Source: Rhynchopus sp. YZ270_cl-10
Lineage: Eukaryota > Euglenozoa > Diplonemea > Diplonemida > Diplonemidae
Assembly (NCBI GenBank): GCA_964035575.1
Contig: OZ037846.1
Span: 213,501-277,500, forward strand
Reading direction: 5' to 3'
DNA: 64,000 nucleotides
This document shows, piece by piece, positions 1 to 12,269 of the stretch. The position numbers and the translations under genes are program-made. Every line of letters begins with the position of its first letter. The first letter of the stretch is position 1. A model generated the notes under the pieces. The model saw only the letters and a list, made by a program, of their open reading frames with translations, did not search any database and had not been told where the DNA came from.

Positions 1-3000
1 CAATATCCTGGTAACCTTCGGAGGTGAAGACGACGCCAATGCCGGCGCTTCGAGCGTCACCAGCTTACACATGGTTGTCACCAAATTTTGATCCCCCGCG
101 AGATACATTCTATACGCACCATCATGAAGCATGATGTTCGCAAGAACCCCAGTCAACCCTGAAAGAAGCATCAATGGATAAACATATCGATCTAAACAAT
201 CTTCCGACTGCCCTTTCTCCAATAAAAGCCCTCCTAAGCTCGCAAACGAAGAAAGTACCTTAGTATCGGATGTAGGCTGTTTCATCTCTTCGTCCCCCAA
301 AACCTGTTTTGCAAGGGCTAATTGGACTGCAACGATGTGCTCAAAGGCTGTCCCTGTAATGAGATTCGCAGACCCTTCTGTCCGCGCGCACACTTCTATC
401 GCAAAGATCACTGCAATATAGGTAAAAAAATTGCACAAAAAAAGCTCCTGGCTTTCCTGTTCCCGCTCGGATCGGACGGGAGGGGTTATATGGCTAGGCA
501 TCATAGGGGAGCGTGGAGCATGAAAAGCGCCAGCAAAATGCGTTGTTTGGGGTGAATTGCTGCACAAATTTAGGTCTGAACGAGAGAGTGCGGTTTGTGT
601 ATCTTCCAGCGGTTTGAGAAGGTATTTTACCGCGTTTGCGTCGGCAAGGATCTGCAAAAGGTTTGTGTCATAGGCTCTACTGCACACCACCCCACACAAT
701 GCCTGCACCTCCCTTGAAGAAGGCTTCGACTTCAAAATTTGAACCAATTGAGTTGCCAGATTTGGCGGAGTTTTTGGCACCTTTCTTCCCCTTTTCCCTT
801 TAAGCTTTGGTTTCACCGCCAACGCGCGGAGGAGAAGCAGCAGACACACCCGAACCGCCTCTGTCGCAGGAACTTTGTGATAACGTTCTAAAAGCTTGAC
901 AGCGTGCGCTTCAATGTCTCCTTGTCGCTGCGCGGTTTTTGCCCTTGCAACGGTCATCGCTAAGGAGGCAAGACAAAACCCGACCACCGTGACAAACTCT
1001 TTGTGTCCACATTGCGCTTCCTCCCCTTGTTTAATGGTAGGGGACGTGGCGACTTCTGTCGCAAGCTTTGCCAAATGCCCGCTTTTTAGTGCCTTTTTAA
1101 ATTTATCTTTCGACGGTTTTCGAGGAGGTGCTGGGTTCTCTGTCGAAACAAACGCGGTAATCAACTTTGGGATAACATCGGACGACATTATCTTTGCAGC
1201 CGCAACATTTTGGAGACAAACGAGCAGCGCACGCCCAGCACAGACCTTCAACCGAGTATCCGCTTTGCGGGACACAATATTCGCCAGGGAGGCGAAACCG
1301 TTGTTACGAAACAACGCAGCTTGGTTGGCAGGTATGGACAGATCTGCCTCAAGCATACAGCGCAACGCGAACAACGTTCTTGCTGGACGAACATGAGGCT
1401 GGAGGAATAATACCCATTGCGGCGCTAAGGTGGAGTCCGCCTTCTTCAACGAAGACGGCGCAATGCCAGGAATGAATTGAAGGGACTCTATAACAGCTTC
1501 GTCCTCCAATGGAAGCATGCTTGCGTTTGCGTGGGTAGTTTCCTGCAGAAGGCCGTGTGCCATCAGATCGGACACCACAAAGTGAGAGAATAGATCGTCA
1601 GAAACAAATGCATTGTAATTCCGTACAGATGTCGGCAGCCTGCGGAGCACCCCGGACACCGTTTCTCTATAATCTGAGTCGTCGGAGGAGGAGCCGTACT
1701 CAGGGGTAGGTTTCTTTGCTTCTGTTGGGTTTGTCTCTTTCTCTGGTGACATGAATGTTTGTAGTGCCTTGGTGACGTGCATGACTTCGGTCGTTTTCTG
1801 TATGAATCTCCTCTCTGGGCCATAGTCAAGAATGCTCACCCCACCCGACAAATCCTCCCCTTCACTCGACCCCGAGGAAATGTCGTCGTCCTTGCAAACC
1901 GCAGTGGCTTGGTATTTCTTTAGTGACATAACCACCTCCTTCTTCCTCCGTTCTCTCTCGGTAAACGCTTCTTTGAGCTGTTGAGGTACCGATTTGTTCT
2001 TCTTCCGGTATCGTAAATTCCGCATGCTCGGAACAGTGGGAACACTTGGCATTCTGCTTTTCCTTCGCACCCCTTTTCCGACGGTGAACGGTTTTGTTGG
2101 TGCAAAGGGTTGAGTTGTTGGAGATTCCACCTCCCGTTTTTTTTCTACCTTCGCTGCGTATCCGGCTATGTCGAATTTCCGAAATGCCTCGGAGTGTTCC
2201 CCAAGGAGCACCGCTAGGGAACAGTAATATGCAGAAGATTTAATGCCAAGCTCATTGCCACTGTCCTTACCCAACACCGATGCAGGAGGAGGTGCCGAGG
2301 TTATCCCACGGTGTGGCATATTGTTGGTACACGAGAGCAGCGCCCAGCCGAGGTTTGTTGCTTTAGCTTTTATGATACCATCTTCAAGGGTGCAGTGCAC
2401 CAGCAGCAGTTCACCGGACACCACCCTCCAGGGGACTAAATCTACCTCGCGTACCAAAGAGTGTAGAGGTGAAGTGTCAACATCGACGAAGGTTTCGAGT
2501 ACTGCGATTTCGCGTTCGGCGGTGGGGAGGGTGAGGGCACCGCGGAGGGCTTGTTGCGCGAGGCAGATGCTTGTGAGAAGGGTGCTTTCGACCTTTTGCC
2601 ATACCATAGTGAAGACGAGGCGTTGGACAGCAGAGAGTTTGTCGACACTGATTTTGGTGGCAGCGCTGGTGAAGGTGCGTTTAATGCCGATTGGCACTGC
2701 AGGGCCAGAGCGGACCATAAGCGTGTTGGTGGATGAGACGCCAACCTGGTGGAACATTAGCTGGTTGAATTTGCTGTGACGCGGCTCGAATTGACGGAAG
2801 TCGTCGTCATCAGAGTCTTCATTGCAGGTCTTTTCCCATTCATTGTGGTCGTGCACCGCCTTATCCGCGTTTCTCTGTCTCCTCCGGTGTTCTGTTGTTG
2901 CCGAGCATTCTGCGTCTGGCATATTAGCGGTTTCCCAGGTTTGTCTCCTTTGGCTTTGTTCGTTTCGGCTGAGATAGCTTGATAACGAAGGCTTTCCTAG

Positions 3001-5059
3001 AGCCTCGCTGAGAAGCCCCTTAGGCGCCCCTTCTGCATGACGCTGCCATTTTGCAAGCTCTGTTGCACGCTCTGCTTCGCTTACGTCTTCGAATTCTTCG
3101 CGTTGGTTTTGCGTTAGCAGAGCGGAGGCAATTTCGGATGGAGCAAGCGCACGAAGGTCTCCGGTCACATCCATCATTGCGGGAGGGGTTTTCCTGCGGT
3201 CTCGATATGAAGGAGGTGCAGGCTGTTGCATCTCCGATTTGTCTGAGCGAGAGTGTTCTGATTCATGCTCTTCACTATCTTCCAATTCTGGCGGTGCTTC
3301 GGCAGAGATAGGCACGTCAACCTCAAAAGGTTGGCGAAACCCATTCTCTGGAGTAGGCGGAGAGGACTGCAACCCAAAGCTCCGATTCGACTCCGAATCC
3401 CCCCCTTCCACAAACGTAGTGTGCTTTTCCCTCCCACGGGTAGAAGTTTCCTTGAGGTCCGACCGCTTCCTTTGGCGCACCGCCTGACTCTTTCGCGCCT
3501 CCAGCGAATGTTTGACGGACGGATTATTCACTCCCTCCGCCTGCATACTGTTCGGATCGACCAGAACCGTATTAAGTTGTTGCAATGCGATTGCAGTCAG
3601 GGTGTTTATCGGATCCTCCACCGTTTCCTCTTCGTGAGAGTCATCAAGATTTAACCTTGCTGCGGAAACTCGTTTTCTTAACAACGCGGATTTCGCTGTA
3701 TCTGAGGTTGTCACTTGATGCGCTTCTACAGGCCGTCCTATCACCGCCTTCTGCCACGCCTTCGCAATCGCAGAATCAACAGACATCCCCTCCCCTCTCT
3801 GTGTCGCTCCACTATTCACCAAACTCTCGACCACCCTCGAAACCTCTTTGATCAACAGATCATGCAATGCTTGCACACCCACAAAGGGAAAGCTCATGTG
3901 GTCTTTATCCATGAAGAGATAGGCCCTGCTGAGGCTGTGTCGTACAGCTTGGATGGCTTCGATGGAATTGACGGGGGCAGTAAGGGATGGGGTCAGCATC
4001 ATCTCCGGATGTCCTAGGGAGATGACGAAGGCGACGTGGTGGATGGCGTGCTGCAGGGTCCAGGCAGTGACCGCGTAGTTGTCGCCCGCGTCGTCTGCGA
4101 GGGTGTAGGCGGCGGTGGTTTCTGGTTTGGAAAACCCGCTGATGCTCGCAGGCTCGCCCGAGACACGTGTACTATCATCGGGCCTGACGTACACCTTCTC
4201 CACACTGCTCATGGCAACGGCAGAGTCGCTCAGTTTATATAACATCCAAAAGGAGTCCGGCAGGCGGGACCATAAAGTGAGAACAGCGTCGGTGCTTTCT
4301 AGGCCTGCGATGCTGCCGCGTTTGGCGTGTCTGCGGAAGGGGGTTTGATTAAAAGTTTGTAAAACGAAAAATTGGTTCCTCTCTTGCTTTGGCTTTTGTT
4401 TTTTTTGCTGAAAACATTTTAGTTTGATGTTAAAGGACAAGCAAGATTGCTTTAAACATTGTGGAAGGGGGGTGCGAGGGAGGGGTGGGATAGCGACTCT
4501 TGGATAAAGATTGTATCGTGTGCAGACGTTCTCAAAAATATATCCGTTTCGCTTGCTCAGATCTCGACCGTTTTTGTTGCATTGCACACTTCCACAGTAT
4601 CGTATGCAGACGTTCTCACAAAAAAAAATCGCCTTTAAATATTATAAATCAACTCTCCCCCTTTGCATACCTTTCGCGTCTGTGGACATGGCATTTCGAT
4701 GTGTTAGCCTCGATGTATTCACTCTTATCTATGGCTAGCTCTTCGGAACGACGTTGCTGGATCATGAGCGCGTGGAGGCGTGTCTGAGAGTGCACACCTC
4801 CCGCTAGGCCGGACACATCGACGGTTGAGACGAATCTGAGCGGTGTACGGAAGGGTGTAGTCAAGAGCATCGCCGTCTCCGTCTTGCCGTCGTTGTTGTC
4901 CGGAAACGAAAGGTCCTGTTGTTGGTACCAGTCTGCGTACATGACGGAAAGCTCGAAGTACAGTGAGTACAGTGCTTCCGCATTGCGCTGTGTCTGCGGT
5001 AATGCCCACCCTGTTTCCGAGGACTCCCAGTCCAGCTGTGTTGACAGATACAGCCCCAT
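1..5059 (-). CDS. Large unrecognised protein, 5' part; runs off the left edge
   Basis: Exon 1 is 4671-5059. Exon 2 runs from 4330 to base 1 with no stop in this frame, which I translated codon by codon, so at least 1573 codons are in the window and the end lies outside. The 340-base intron (4331-4670) has a GTATGC donor and a CGCAG acceptor, and the join keeps frame (phase 2). The ATG at 5059 is the first in frame and has an AACAG acceptor-like site just upstream. The first 300 residues are mixed and moderately hydrophobic. Residues about 360-630 are low-complexity, rich in Ser, Glu and Arg, and end in an acidic patch (EDSDDDD near residue 637). A second folded-looking stretch follows (about 640-800), then basic and helical regions. 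There is no signal peptide or clear membrane segment. I recognise no family. The length and disordered acidic middle suggest a scaffold or nuclear protein, which is a guess. The frame itself is secure. Confidence 0.75.
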
Positions 5060-6025
5060 AACGCAAGCTGTTATCTCAGGTACATTGTTTAGAAAAAAGG
5101 AGAGATTTTTGTGCTGCTATAATTTGGGGAGGAGAAAAAAACAAAAACAAAAAACATCAATTTCATGTACTTTTAGGCTGATTGACGCGCTGGGATTGGG
5201 TGGTGGTAATCCATGGTGATCGGTGGTGATCGGTTTAAATCGGTGGTAAAAAGTGAAAAATGGGGCATGCCAGGCCGTCAATCAGCCTAACTTTCCATTA
5301 AGAAAAGCGCACAAAAAAAGTTGACTTGAACTCCAACAGCCCTCTCGTGAACAGTGTGTGCCTTGGTGGCATGACCCCTAACCGTGCAGTCCTACGTTCA
5401 TTTCGTGGTTTACATCTGATATACAAACGGTTTATGAGATGAACCTAAGCCTGTGATAGTCACTTTGAGAACTTTGAAAATTATTATGAAATACGCCCTT
5501 GATGGTCTATCAAAAAAAAAAAAAATTGCTCCGTTTTTTTCAAGAAACAAGGGGAAAAGGGGGGAAAAAAGTAAACGAGAAAAATAGTAAGATTCATACG
5601 CCTCGCGTGCATACGTATCTTAAAAAAAGGGGGAAAAACCCCCCTCTGCTTCTGGGAGAAATATAGGATAGCGAGAGAGAAGCACTGCTGAGGGTTTTTT
5701 GTTGACCTATGGCTGATGAAGGGGGGCTAACAGCGATGAACGTTAGGGAGTTTTGTTGTTGTCCATTTGACCCGGCTTTACAATCCATTTTCTTTTTTTT
5801 TTTCCCCATATTTTTTACTTCCCATCTTATGGATTAAAGAAATGAACCCCCGCAATGAAAAACAACCTTTTAGGGTTGGACAAACTCCCTTTTGACAATT
5901 CTGATTTTTGATAAATTTAAATAAAGAAAAACTGATAAAAAAACCTGGGTTAGTACCACAAAAAAAAAAAACGTGGCTTTTTTTGACAATAAAACACAAA
6001 TACCCAAACCCCTTTTCAATTATTT
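5060..6025. other. Intergenic spacer, AT-rich, with one short dispersed repeat
   Basis: No gene is visible between the start of the large gene and the stop of the helicase gene. It holds the repeat at 5318-5455 (listed separately) and long A and T runs near 5510, 5790 and 5960. Small ORFs here have no coding look. Confidence 0.6.
5318..5455 (+). repeat. Short dispersed repeat (GTTGACTTGAA family) with a tail-type repeat behind it
   Basis: It begins GTTGACTTGAA after an A run and has the shared core AGCCCTCTCGTGAACAGTG. It ends CATTTCGTGGTTTACATCTG at about 5419, matching the copies at 50817-51085 and 61205-61309. Directly behind it (5429-5455) is GTTTATGAGATGAACCTAAG, which matches the 3' tail of the LINE fragment at 51470. 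It is probably a non-autonomous retroposon; there is no coding capacity. Confidence 0.6.
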
Positions 6026-8316
6026 TTACCATCTTCCTCCTCCTCCCCAGCCTCCACCGCCGCCGCCTTGCTTGCCCTTGAACCAACCCTTCTTTGCGTC
6101 TTTCCATTGGTTCTCGCCACGCGACTTGCGGCCAAGAGGCGGGAGCCACTCTGGGATTTCGGTTCCGCTGTTCTTAAGGAGCTCGAGAAGGTCGTCGGCG
6201 TGTTTGCGCTCGACCCCCCATTGGTCGAAGAAGGTGATGGCTTTACCCGTGCGGCCGGCACGTCCAGTTCTCCCGACACGGTGAACCCAGATGTCACACC
6301 CCGATGAAGGGAAGTCGTAGTTGATCACCATCCCGACACCGTCAATGTCAAGACCACGTGCCGCAACGTCGGTTGCAACAATGATGCGCACCTTGCCGTC
6401 CTTGAACTCCTTCAGGGCCCACATCCGCGAGGCCTGGTCCATGTCACCATGGATCGCGAGCGCCTTCATCCCCCCACGCTTGCAGCTCCGTGCCAACCCG
6501 TCGCAGGCGTGCTTCCTGTTGCAGAAGACAAGGATGCTCTCCTTAGTGTCCTCAAGCTTGGCAAGCTCCTTCACAAGGGCAGCCTCCTTCTCGTGTTCGG
6601 GGACGAGCATGAAGGTCTGGGCAATAGAGGAGTTCGCCTTGAGGCCGTCTCCGCCGACCTGTTTGGGATGTATTTTGTTTTTTGAAAAAATTTACAAAAA
6701 AAAAAAAAAAATGAAGAAAGTGTGGAGGAATCCGGACCATCTCAAATAAAAGTTTCGTCTTGAAATACAACAGCCGACACTCGAGTGTCGAGTGGCCCAT
6801 TTTTTTCATTTTCGAGTACTCGTTACTCGTCGAGTACTTTGTACAACCATGCTCTTTGATAGCAATCATCGTAACATACCTGAATGTGGAGCGGGTTCTT
6901 CAGGAATTTGTACGCAATTCTTTGGATCGCCTTGGGCCATGTTGCTGTGAACATAAGGGTCTGGTGCACCTCTGGGAGCTTGCCCATGAGCGCTGTGATG
7001 ACGGGCTCGAAGCCCATGTCAAGCATCTGGTCCGCTTCGTCGAGGACTGCGTACTGGACGCTGTTGAGGTTGGTCACTGGGGGGTTGTCGAGCTCGAGCA
7101 GGTCGGAGAGACGGCCTGGGGTTGCGATCACAATGTGGGAGCCACGACGGAGCTCGCGGATCTGCTTGCCGGAGGGCAGCCCACCGAACACATTTGTCGA
7201 CACAATGCGGGAGGCGTTGCCGAACTTCACGCTCTCGTCGTTGATCTGCACCGCCAGCTCTCTCGTCGGTGCGATGACCAAAGCAAGAGGAGGCTGGCCG
7301 TGCATGATGCGCGGCTGTCTCGGGTCTGTGGGCATGCTCTTCAGGATCAGGCGGAATGCAGGGATCAGAAACCCCAGGGTCTTCCCCGACCCGGTCTTGG
7401 CAATCGCGATCAGGTCGCGTCCGGAGAAGGCAGCAGGCCAGCAGACAGATTGGATGATGGAAGGGGCCTTGAAGCCGGCCTTCTCGAAGGAGCGCTGCAT
7501 GGGTCTGTGGTAGGGGATGTGGAGGGGGTGGGGTGGAGGGGGTCAAAAAGCTTACACGACGGACTTTCCATGTCGGACTGACTAGTCGGGGGTATTACAA
7601 AGTGGAACTTCCTTTCTTTCTTTTGAAATTTCTTTTTTTAGTCGTAACGTTGCGAACTCTACTGATATCGTAAAACTAGTCGTCAAATATTGGTCATTTG
7701 GACCAGTAGAACTACTAGTAGTCCTCCTCTAGTCGGTCGTGGAGAATGGATTCCGGTGGAAGAATTATTCAAAAAAGGCAGATCATAAATGACTGGTGTA
7801 AAAAAAGTGTGGTGATTGTGTGAAGTTCTGGCAATGCGGAATATTTCCCATTTTTTGTGGTGTGTTGTGTCTTCCTTGAACATATTGTTTTCTTTCACAA
7901 AAAAACCCATACTTGTTAATGTAGCTCTCAATGTCAGCGAAGGACTGGTAGGGCCGCTCGACATCACCGTCCCAGAACTTAATGTCGTGCTTCTCGTAGT
8001 ACTGCTCGCGGGTGAGGACGCCGTTCTCCTCTGCCTTTGCCTCCTCAACCTTCTCCTCCTTCTCTGCAGGCACAACGGCGTCACCAGAGTTGGTCTTAGC
8101 CTTCTTCGACGGTTGTGCGTCGGTGTCCTTCTCCTTCTTCTCCTTCTTGCTCTTCTTGGTCTTGGTCTTCTTCGGGGAGTCGGTGGGGAGCGTGGCGAGC
8201 TCGGCATCGCGCTTGCGCTTCTTGCTCACCTTCTTGTCAGCCTTCTCAGCTTTGACAGGTGCTGTTGCAGGCGACATGACAGGGGACGCCTTCGTGTCAA
8301 CATTAGAGTTGCACAT
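6026..8316 (-). CDS. DEAD-box ATP-dependent RNA helicase (DBP2/DBP3-like), three exons
   Basis: Exons are 7913-8316, 6880-7504 and 6026-6658, giving a protein of about 553 residues. Introns are 408 bases (GTATGG...CACAG, phase 2) and 221 bases (GTATGT...AACAG, phase 0). The joins rebuild the conserved Q-motif region (INK-PMQRSFEKAGF) and the start of domain 2 (LHIQ-VGGDGL). Motifs in order: Q motif SIIQ near residue 152, Walker A AKTGSGKT near 170, APTRELA, TPGR, DEAD near 290, TAT, ILVFCNRK, ATDVAARGLDID and HRVGRTGR. The N-terminus (about 100 residues) is Lys/Glu-rich with nuclear-signal-like KKRKR and KKSKKEKKEK, as in yeast Dbp3. The C-terminus is a Gly-rich tail with Trp. It unwinds or remodels RNA duplexes, probably in ribosome biogenesis or splicing. 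A pyrimidine tract and CACAG lie about 28 bases before the ATG. Which DEAD subfamily it belongs to is not certain. Confidence 0.93.
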
Positions 8317-9034
8317 CTTTGAGTTTGTGTAAAATGATTCAATCTGTGAGAGGGGGTTGAAAAAAAGGGGGAATTTTTTGAATAAAACAAAACGAGAAAC
8401 GTTGAGAACATCTGAAAACAGCGAACAGTTTGATGCAATGTTGGCGACAAAAAAAAAGGTCGCCAATATTGCAAGAAAAACCCTCAAAAATCCGCCAATA
8501 TTATTCCGTCAAGGTTCTTGTCCAATTGTATACGGATGTGATCACAGTTTCACGAAAGATAGGGTGTAACTCTGTGTCATCCCGCCGCCGTCGGGAAGGA
8601 GATCAGTGAAGTGGGCAGGGTCATTACGTTTAGGGTAGGGAGAGGCAGGAGAGAGGGATCGTATTACTTTATTTTTTGAGTTTTTTTTGTTTAAAGTGGC
8701 ACCAAAACCTGTCGTATCTCAACCTTTTTATTGCATGCTGCAGAATTTCTTTTTTTTTTTTGTCGTTTTTCTTTAATTTTTTCTGGCGTAATAGAAGTTA
8801 ACCAAAGAAAGGGAAAACACCTCACCTTTCGTTTTAACTGGCATTTGGTTGCACAAAAATCAACCTCGGCTTTTTTTTGAAAACCTGGTTGTATTAGTGA
8901 AGCCACCCTAGAGTGTGCTCCACTATTATTTATTTATGTGGAGCGTTTTAGGGTCTGTGGGATGACGCCCGATGACGGCTGATGACGCCCGATGACGGCC
9001 GATGACCGCACGATTACGTTTTTCTTTTTTTGGG
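8317..9034. other. Spacer upstream of the helicase gene, with degenerate 11-12 bp repeats
   Basis: No gene is seen. Position 8338-8350 holds the pyrimidine-rich acceptor-like tract of the helicase mRNA (minus strand). A stem-loop repeat lies at 8868-8937. From about 8958 to 9018 there are head-to-tail degenerate units of the form CGATGACGCC. Similar units (CGATTATGCA, CGATGACACC) reappear at 14583-14690, on the far side of the minisatellite. Confidence 0.6.
8868..8937 (-). repeat. Short stem-loop repeat beside a T run
   Basis: The plus strand reads a T run, GAAAACCTGGTTGTA, then TAGTG ... CACTA as complementary arms around CCACCCTAGAGTGTGCTC. It is nearly identical to the copy at 59943-59995. 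Read on the minus strand it ends in poly(A), as a retroposed RNA would. Confidence 0.6.
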
Positions 9035-9306
9035 TACTGTGTATACTGTGTATACTGTGTATACTGTGTATACTGTGTATACTGTGTATACTGTGTATAC
9101 TGTGTATACTGTGTATACTGTGTATACTGTGTATACTGTGTATACTGTGTATACTGTGTATACTGTGTATACTGTGTATACTGTGTATACTGTGTATACT
9201 GTGTATACTGTGTATACTGTGTATACTGTGTATACTGTGTATACTGTGTATACTGTGTATACTGTGTATACTGTGTATACTGTGTATACTGTGTATACTG
9301 TGTATA
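9035..9306. repeat. 9-bp minisatellite (TGTGTATAC)n, left part
   Basis: About 30 almost perfect head-to-tail copies. All reading frames across it are open only because the unit has no stop codon, so the apparent Ile-Leu-Cys or Tyr-Thr-Val proteins are artefacts. The array resumes at 14316 on the other side of the retrotransposon, with the same unit. Confidence 0.95.
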
Positions 9307-9486
9307 TTGGGGTTTACCGAGGGAATAGCAAAGCCGAAACTAAAACGTGTAACCCCCCAAAACCCCCCTTGCTTTTTGGGGTTGTTGTTCAACGGGAAAC
9401 CTCCTCGCCAACCACGTACCATCACTGAATTAGGTTCGGGTGGTTTTCCCTTTCAGCTTTTTGTGTCGTAAAAGCTTTTGTATTTT
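9307..9486 (+). repeat. Split direct repeat A1 of the YR retrotransposon
   Basis: This 180-bp sequence recurs at 14004-14183. It begins TTGGGGTTTACC and ends GCTTTTGTATTTT. Confidence 0.9.
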
Positions 9487-9496
9487 TTATTTAAAA

Positions 9497-11077
9497 ATGG
9501 CACTCCGCGAGCTACCCGAAGAACTGGCGAAGCTGCGTACTCGGTTTGAGTCCGAAGAGGAAGGAGCGCGGTTCTTCTGGAACCCCCAAACTGGCGAGGG
9601 GTCCGCCGACGCTCTTGGCTTCCCGCCGAAACACGCCGCCATCCTCAAGGAACGGTTTTCGTACCCGTACCGCGTGCTCAGTGGCACCTTTGAGGCGGTG
9701 GTGGCAGCGTGGACGGGGGACACTGTCGCGGAGAATGTGTTGACGGTGTACCTGCGTGAGTTCTGCGAAGCCGATGTGCGACCGGACTGGAATCTGATGA
9801 AGATGGTGGGAGCCATCCACGCCCTGAGGGTTCGCTCTTCTTCTGACGAGGCGGATGAGGAACCTGTGCCCGTTTGCAGGTCCAAGAGTCAGTTTGCTTT
9901 TGCGGAGGCGCGGAAGGGCACACCCCATGCCTCCGCCGGTCAAGGCGACGTGCCCGCACCCCAGCAGATGAAAGAATGGATGCTGGGTGAGCAGGCGCAG
10001 GTGCTCCTTGGGCAGGAGGTGGTGATCTCCGGGTACCCCCCTGGAGGGAAGGAGACCCTCCATCACGCAGGCAAGCTGGTTGGCCTGGGGAATAAGGTGT
10101 TTGGTCTTGTGCGCAGCAGTTGCTACAACAACGTCGCAGAGGGCTGTGTGCCCCATGAGGGAGGTGATGAGTTGGTGGCGTTGCCTGTGGCCGGATGGCG
10201 CTACACGCGCATTGTGGCGCTGTCTCTGCATCAGACAGAGCAGGCCCGCCAGAAGATGGGGCACCAGGCAGAAGCGGCGGAGAAGGAGGCGAGCTCGATC
10301 CGGAGTTCCGCAGAAGCCGCACTTGCGCAGCGCGACGCGGAGATTGCCCGCCTCCGCCAGGCGAACCGGCAGCAGGAGGAAGATGCCCGCCTGCAGAGCG
10401 GCATCAACAGTTCGATGGAGGTGCAGATGAGGGAGCTGCAAGCCGAGGTGGACCGACTGAAGGTGTCGCAGTCCTCATCACAAACACACACACACACGGC
10501 CCCCACCTACACACGGGTAAAGACGGACGTGGCGGACGACGGGCTCTGGCACGATGCTGTGGCTGAGAACGGACCGCTACCACCACGCACCAACCCACAA
10601 CCTACAGACGAGCTCGACATGTGGGTCAAAGACCCAGTGGTGGCGGAGACGGTCGAGGAGTGGGCGGACCGTATCCGCAACGACTCGGCGGGCCTCATCT
10701 TGGAGCTCAACCAGTACTTTGTGTCTGGATTGAAGCATGGACCGGGGGGGGCGGCCCTGCAGTTGACGTTTCAGTGGATGCGTATGTGGATACTGGCTGC
10801 GGAGTGGACGCCGTCGTGGAAGGGCACCCCCCACCGCGTCCTCGGCAACATGCTTCTTCGGGAGTTACACATACAATACGCTTTCGCGTCAGAGCGTGTC
10901 CCTCGCAAGGACATCACCCGTGCCACCGCACAGTCGACTCCGGGACATGAAGTGGCTCGGTATGTGCAGACGCGCCCTCCTCCAAAATCACACAAGGGAG
11001 GCAAAGGCGGTGCGGCAGCGCATGGACAGAAGACCGGCCCACCGGGAAACGGGAAGGCCGGGAAGGGGAAACAGTGA
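9497..11077 (+). CDS. Gag-like ORF of the YR retrotransposon
   Basis: The ATG at 9497 opens just after repeat A1. The product is about 526 residues, with an acidic N-terminal part, a coiled-coil-like region rich in Glu, Ala, Arg and Gln near the middle, and a basic Gly/Lys-rich tail suited to nucleic-acid binding. I see no zinc knuckle. The gag role is inferred from position. Confidence 0.6.
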   Translation: MALRELPEELAKLRTRFESEEEGARFFWNPQTGEGSADALGFPPKHAAILKERFSYPYRVLSGTFEAVVAAWTGDTVAENVLTVYLREFCEADVRPDWNLMKMVGAIHALRVRSSSDEADEEPVPVCRSKSQFAFAEARKGTPHASAGQGDVPAPQQMKEWMLGEQAQVLLGQEVVISGYPPGGKETLHHAGKLVGLGNKVFGLVRSSCYNNVAEGCVPHEGGDELVALPVAGWRYTRIVALSLHQTEQARQKMGHQAEAAEKEASSIRSSAEAALAQRDAEIARLRQANRQQEEDARLQSGINSSMEVQMRELQAEVDRLKVSQSSSQTHTHTAPTYTRVKTDVADDGLWHDAVAENGPLPPRTNPQPTDELDMWVKDPVVAETVEEWADRIRNDSAGLILELNQYFVSGLKHGPGGAALQLTFQWMRMWILAAEWTPSWKGTPHRVLGNMLLRELHIQYAFASERVPRKDITRATAQSTPGHEVARYVQTRPPPKSHKGGKGGAAAHGQKTGPPGNGKAGKGKQ

Positions 11078-11359
11078 CTCCCCCTCTTCTCGGCCCGCCC
11101 CCCCTGTACATCCCCAGCAAGTTATTCCCATTGTCCCAACCGCCCCACCAACGCGCGTGTGCAAACGAAGGTGTCCACCTCCGATGCAGCTGTGCCCGCC
11201 AGCCTCCCCGCCAAGTCAAGGGTCACTGCAGCCCCCAGCAGCAACACCGCCGCGCAGCCCCCCCCCAACACACTTACCACACCACACAGATCCCTACCCC
11301 CATCCCGGTATTACCCCCCCATCTCTTTTTGGAGAGGCCGTACTGACGCATGTAGCCAC

Positions 11360-12269
11360 CTCCGGGCGGGTGCGTCCCATATCTCGAGTGAAGGAGACAG
11401 AGGTCAACCCGAAGCAAGCGACCGAGTGGCTGCTAGGCGTGGTGGAGGACATGTGGGCCAAGCGCACGTCGCAACAACGCAAATACCTGTGGTCCAGGTT
11501 CGCAGTGTGGACGGGCCTGCACCAGCTGCCGATGACAGCCGACACAGCGGTGTTGTTCGTCCTTGCCACTCAAGTGTCAAAGCAAGGGCAGCTCACCTAC
11601 GCCAAGGCCCTATCAGGCACCTTCACCCACATCGGCCTGGGCAACCAACCGCTGCTCAGCTTTGCAGCAGCGCTGCGGGCCGCAGGGGCGGCAATTCCCA
11701 CAAGCCAAGCCACCCCGATTCCTCGCAGAACCCTCCTCCAGTGGGCAGAGCACCAGCAGAACGACCTGTGCCTCTGCGCAATGCTAGCTTGGAAAACGGC
11801 CAGCCGTTGGGACGAAGTGCAGAAGTTGGGATCAGAGCAGTTTGTGAAGGTGACGCCCACAGAGGTGATAGTGGATTGGCACACCCTACCGAAGGGGCGC
11901 CGGGGGGACCCCTTCACGCCGTCGAAGTTGGTAGTGGTGACAGGCGCGCTCACGGAGAAAATTGCGTCCCTCTACGGACGGCTGAAGCCCTTCCGCTACC
12001 TCACGGAGACCACCACCGAGGCGCTGACGGAGAAGTGGCACCACACGCCAGGGATGACCTCATTCTCGGGGCACAGCATCAAGAGAGGGGCAGTGACCCA
12101 TCTCCTGTCGTTGCTGGCGGAGAAAAAGCCCGTGAACCCCTCCCTCATTTCCGTGCTGGCGAAGCACAAGGTGGAGGTTGCGCTGTCGCCCACCACCATC
12201 AGGTACGCAGGGGACCCAGTCGCTCTGGCGAAAGCAATCGGCACGCAGGACGTGACGAAATGGCTGTGA
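11360..12269 (+). CDS. Tyrosine recombinase ORF of the YR retrotransposon
   Basis: The domain-bearing part of the second ORF is given; its true start is unclear because it overlaps the end of the gag-like ORF. It carries tyrosine-recombinase family motifs: the first Arg block (TASRWDEV), the His-x-x-Arg block (GHSIKRG) and a Tyr near the C-terminus (TTIRYAGD). The enzyme would integrate the circular DNA copy of the element. Confidence 0.8.

Noticed and set aside
2243-2779. Plus-strand ORF of 178 codons and other plus-strand ORFs between 1 and 5000
   Set aside because: They lie opposite the long open minus-strand frame of the large protein and show no family or coding character.
8934-9471. 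Several 100-160 residue ORFs of repeating Ile-Leu-Cys, Val-Tyr-Cys, Tyr-Thr-Val or Ser-Ile-His
   Set aside because: They are translations of the 9-bp minisatellite, open in every frame on both strands because the unit has no stop codon.
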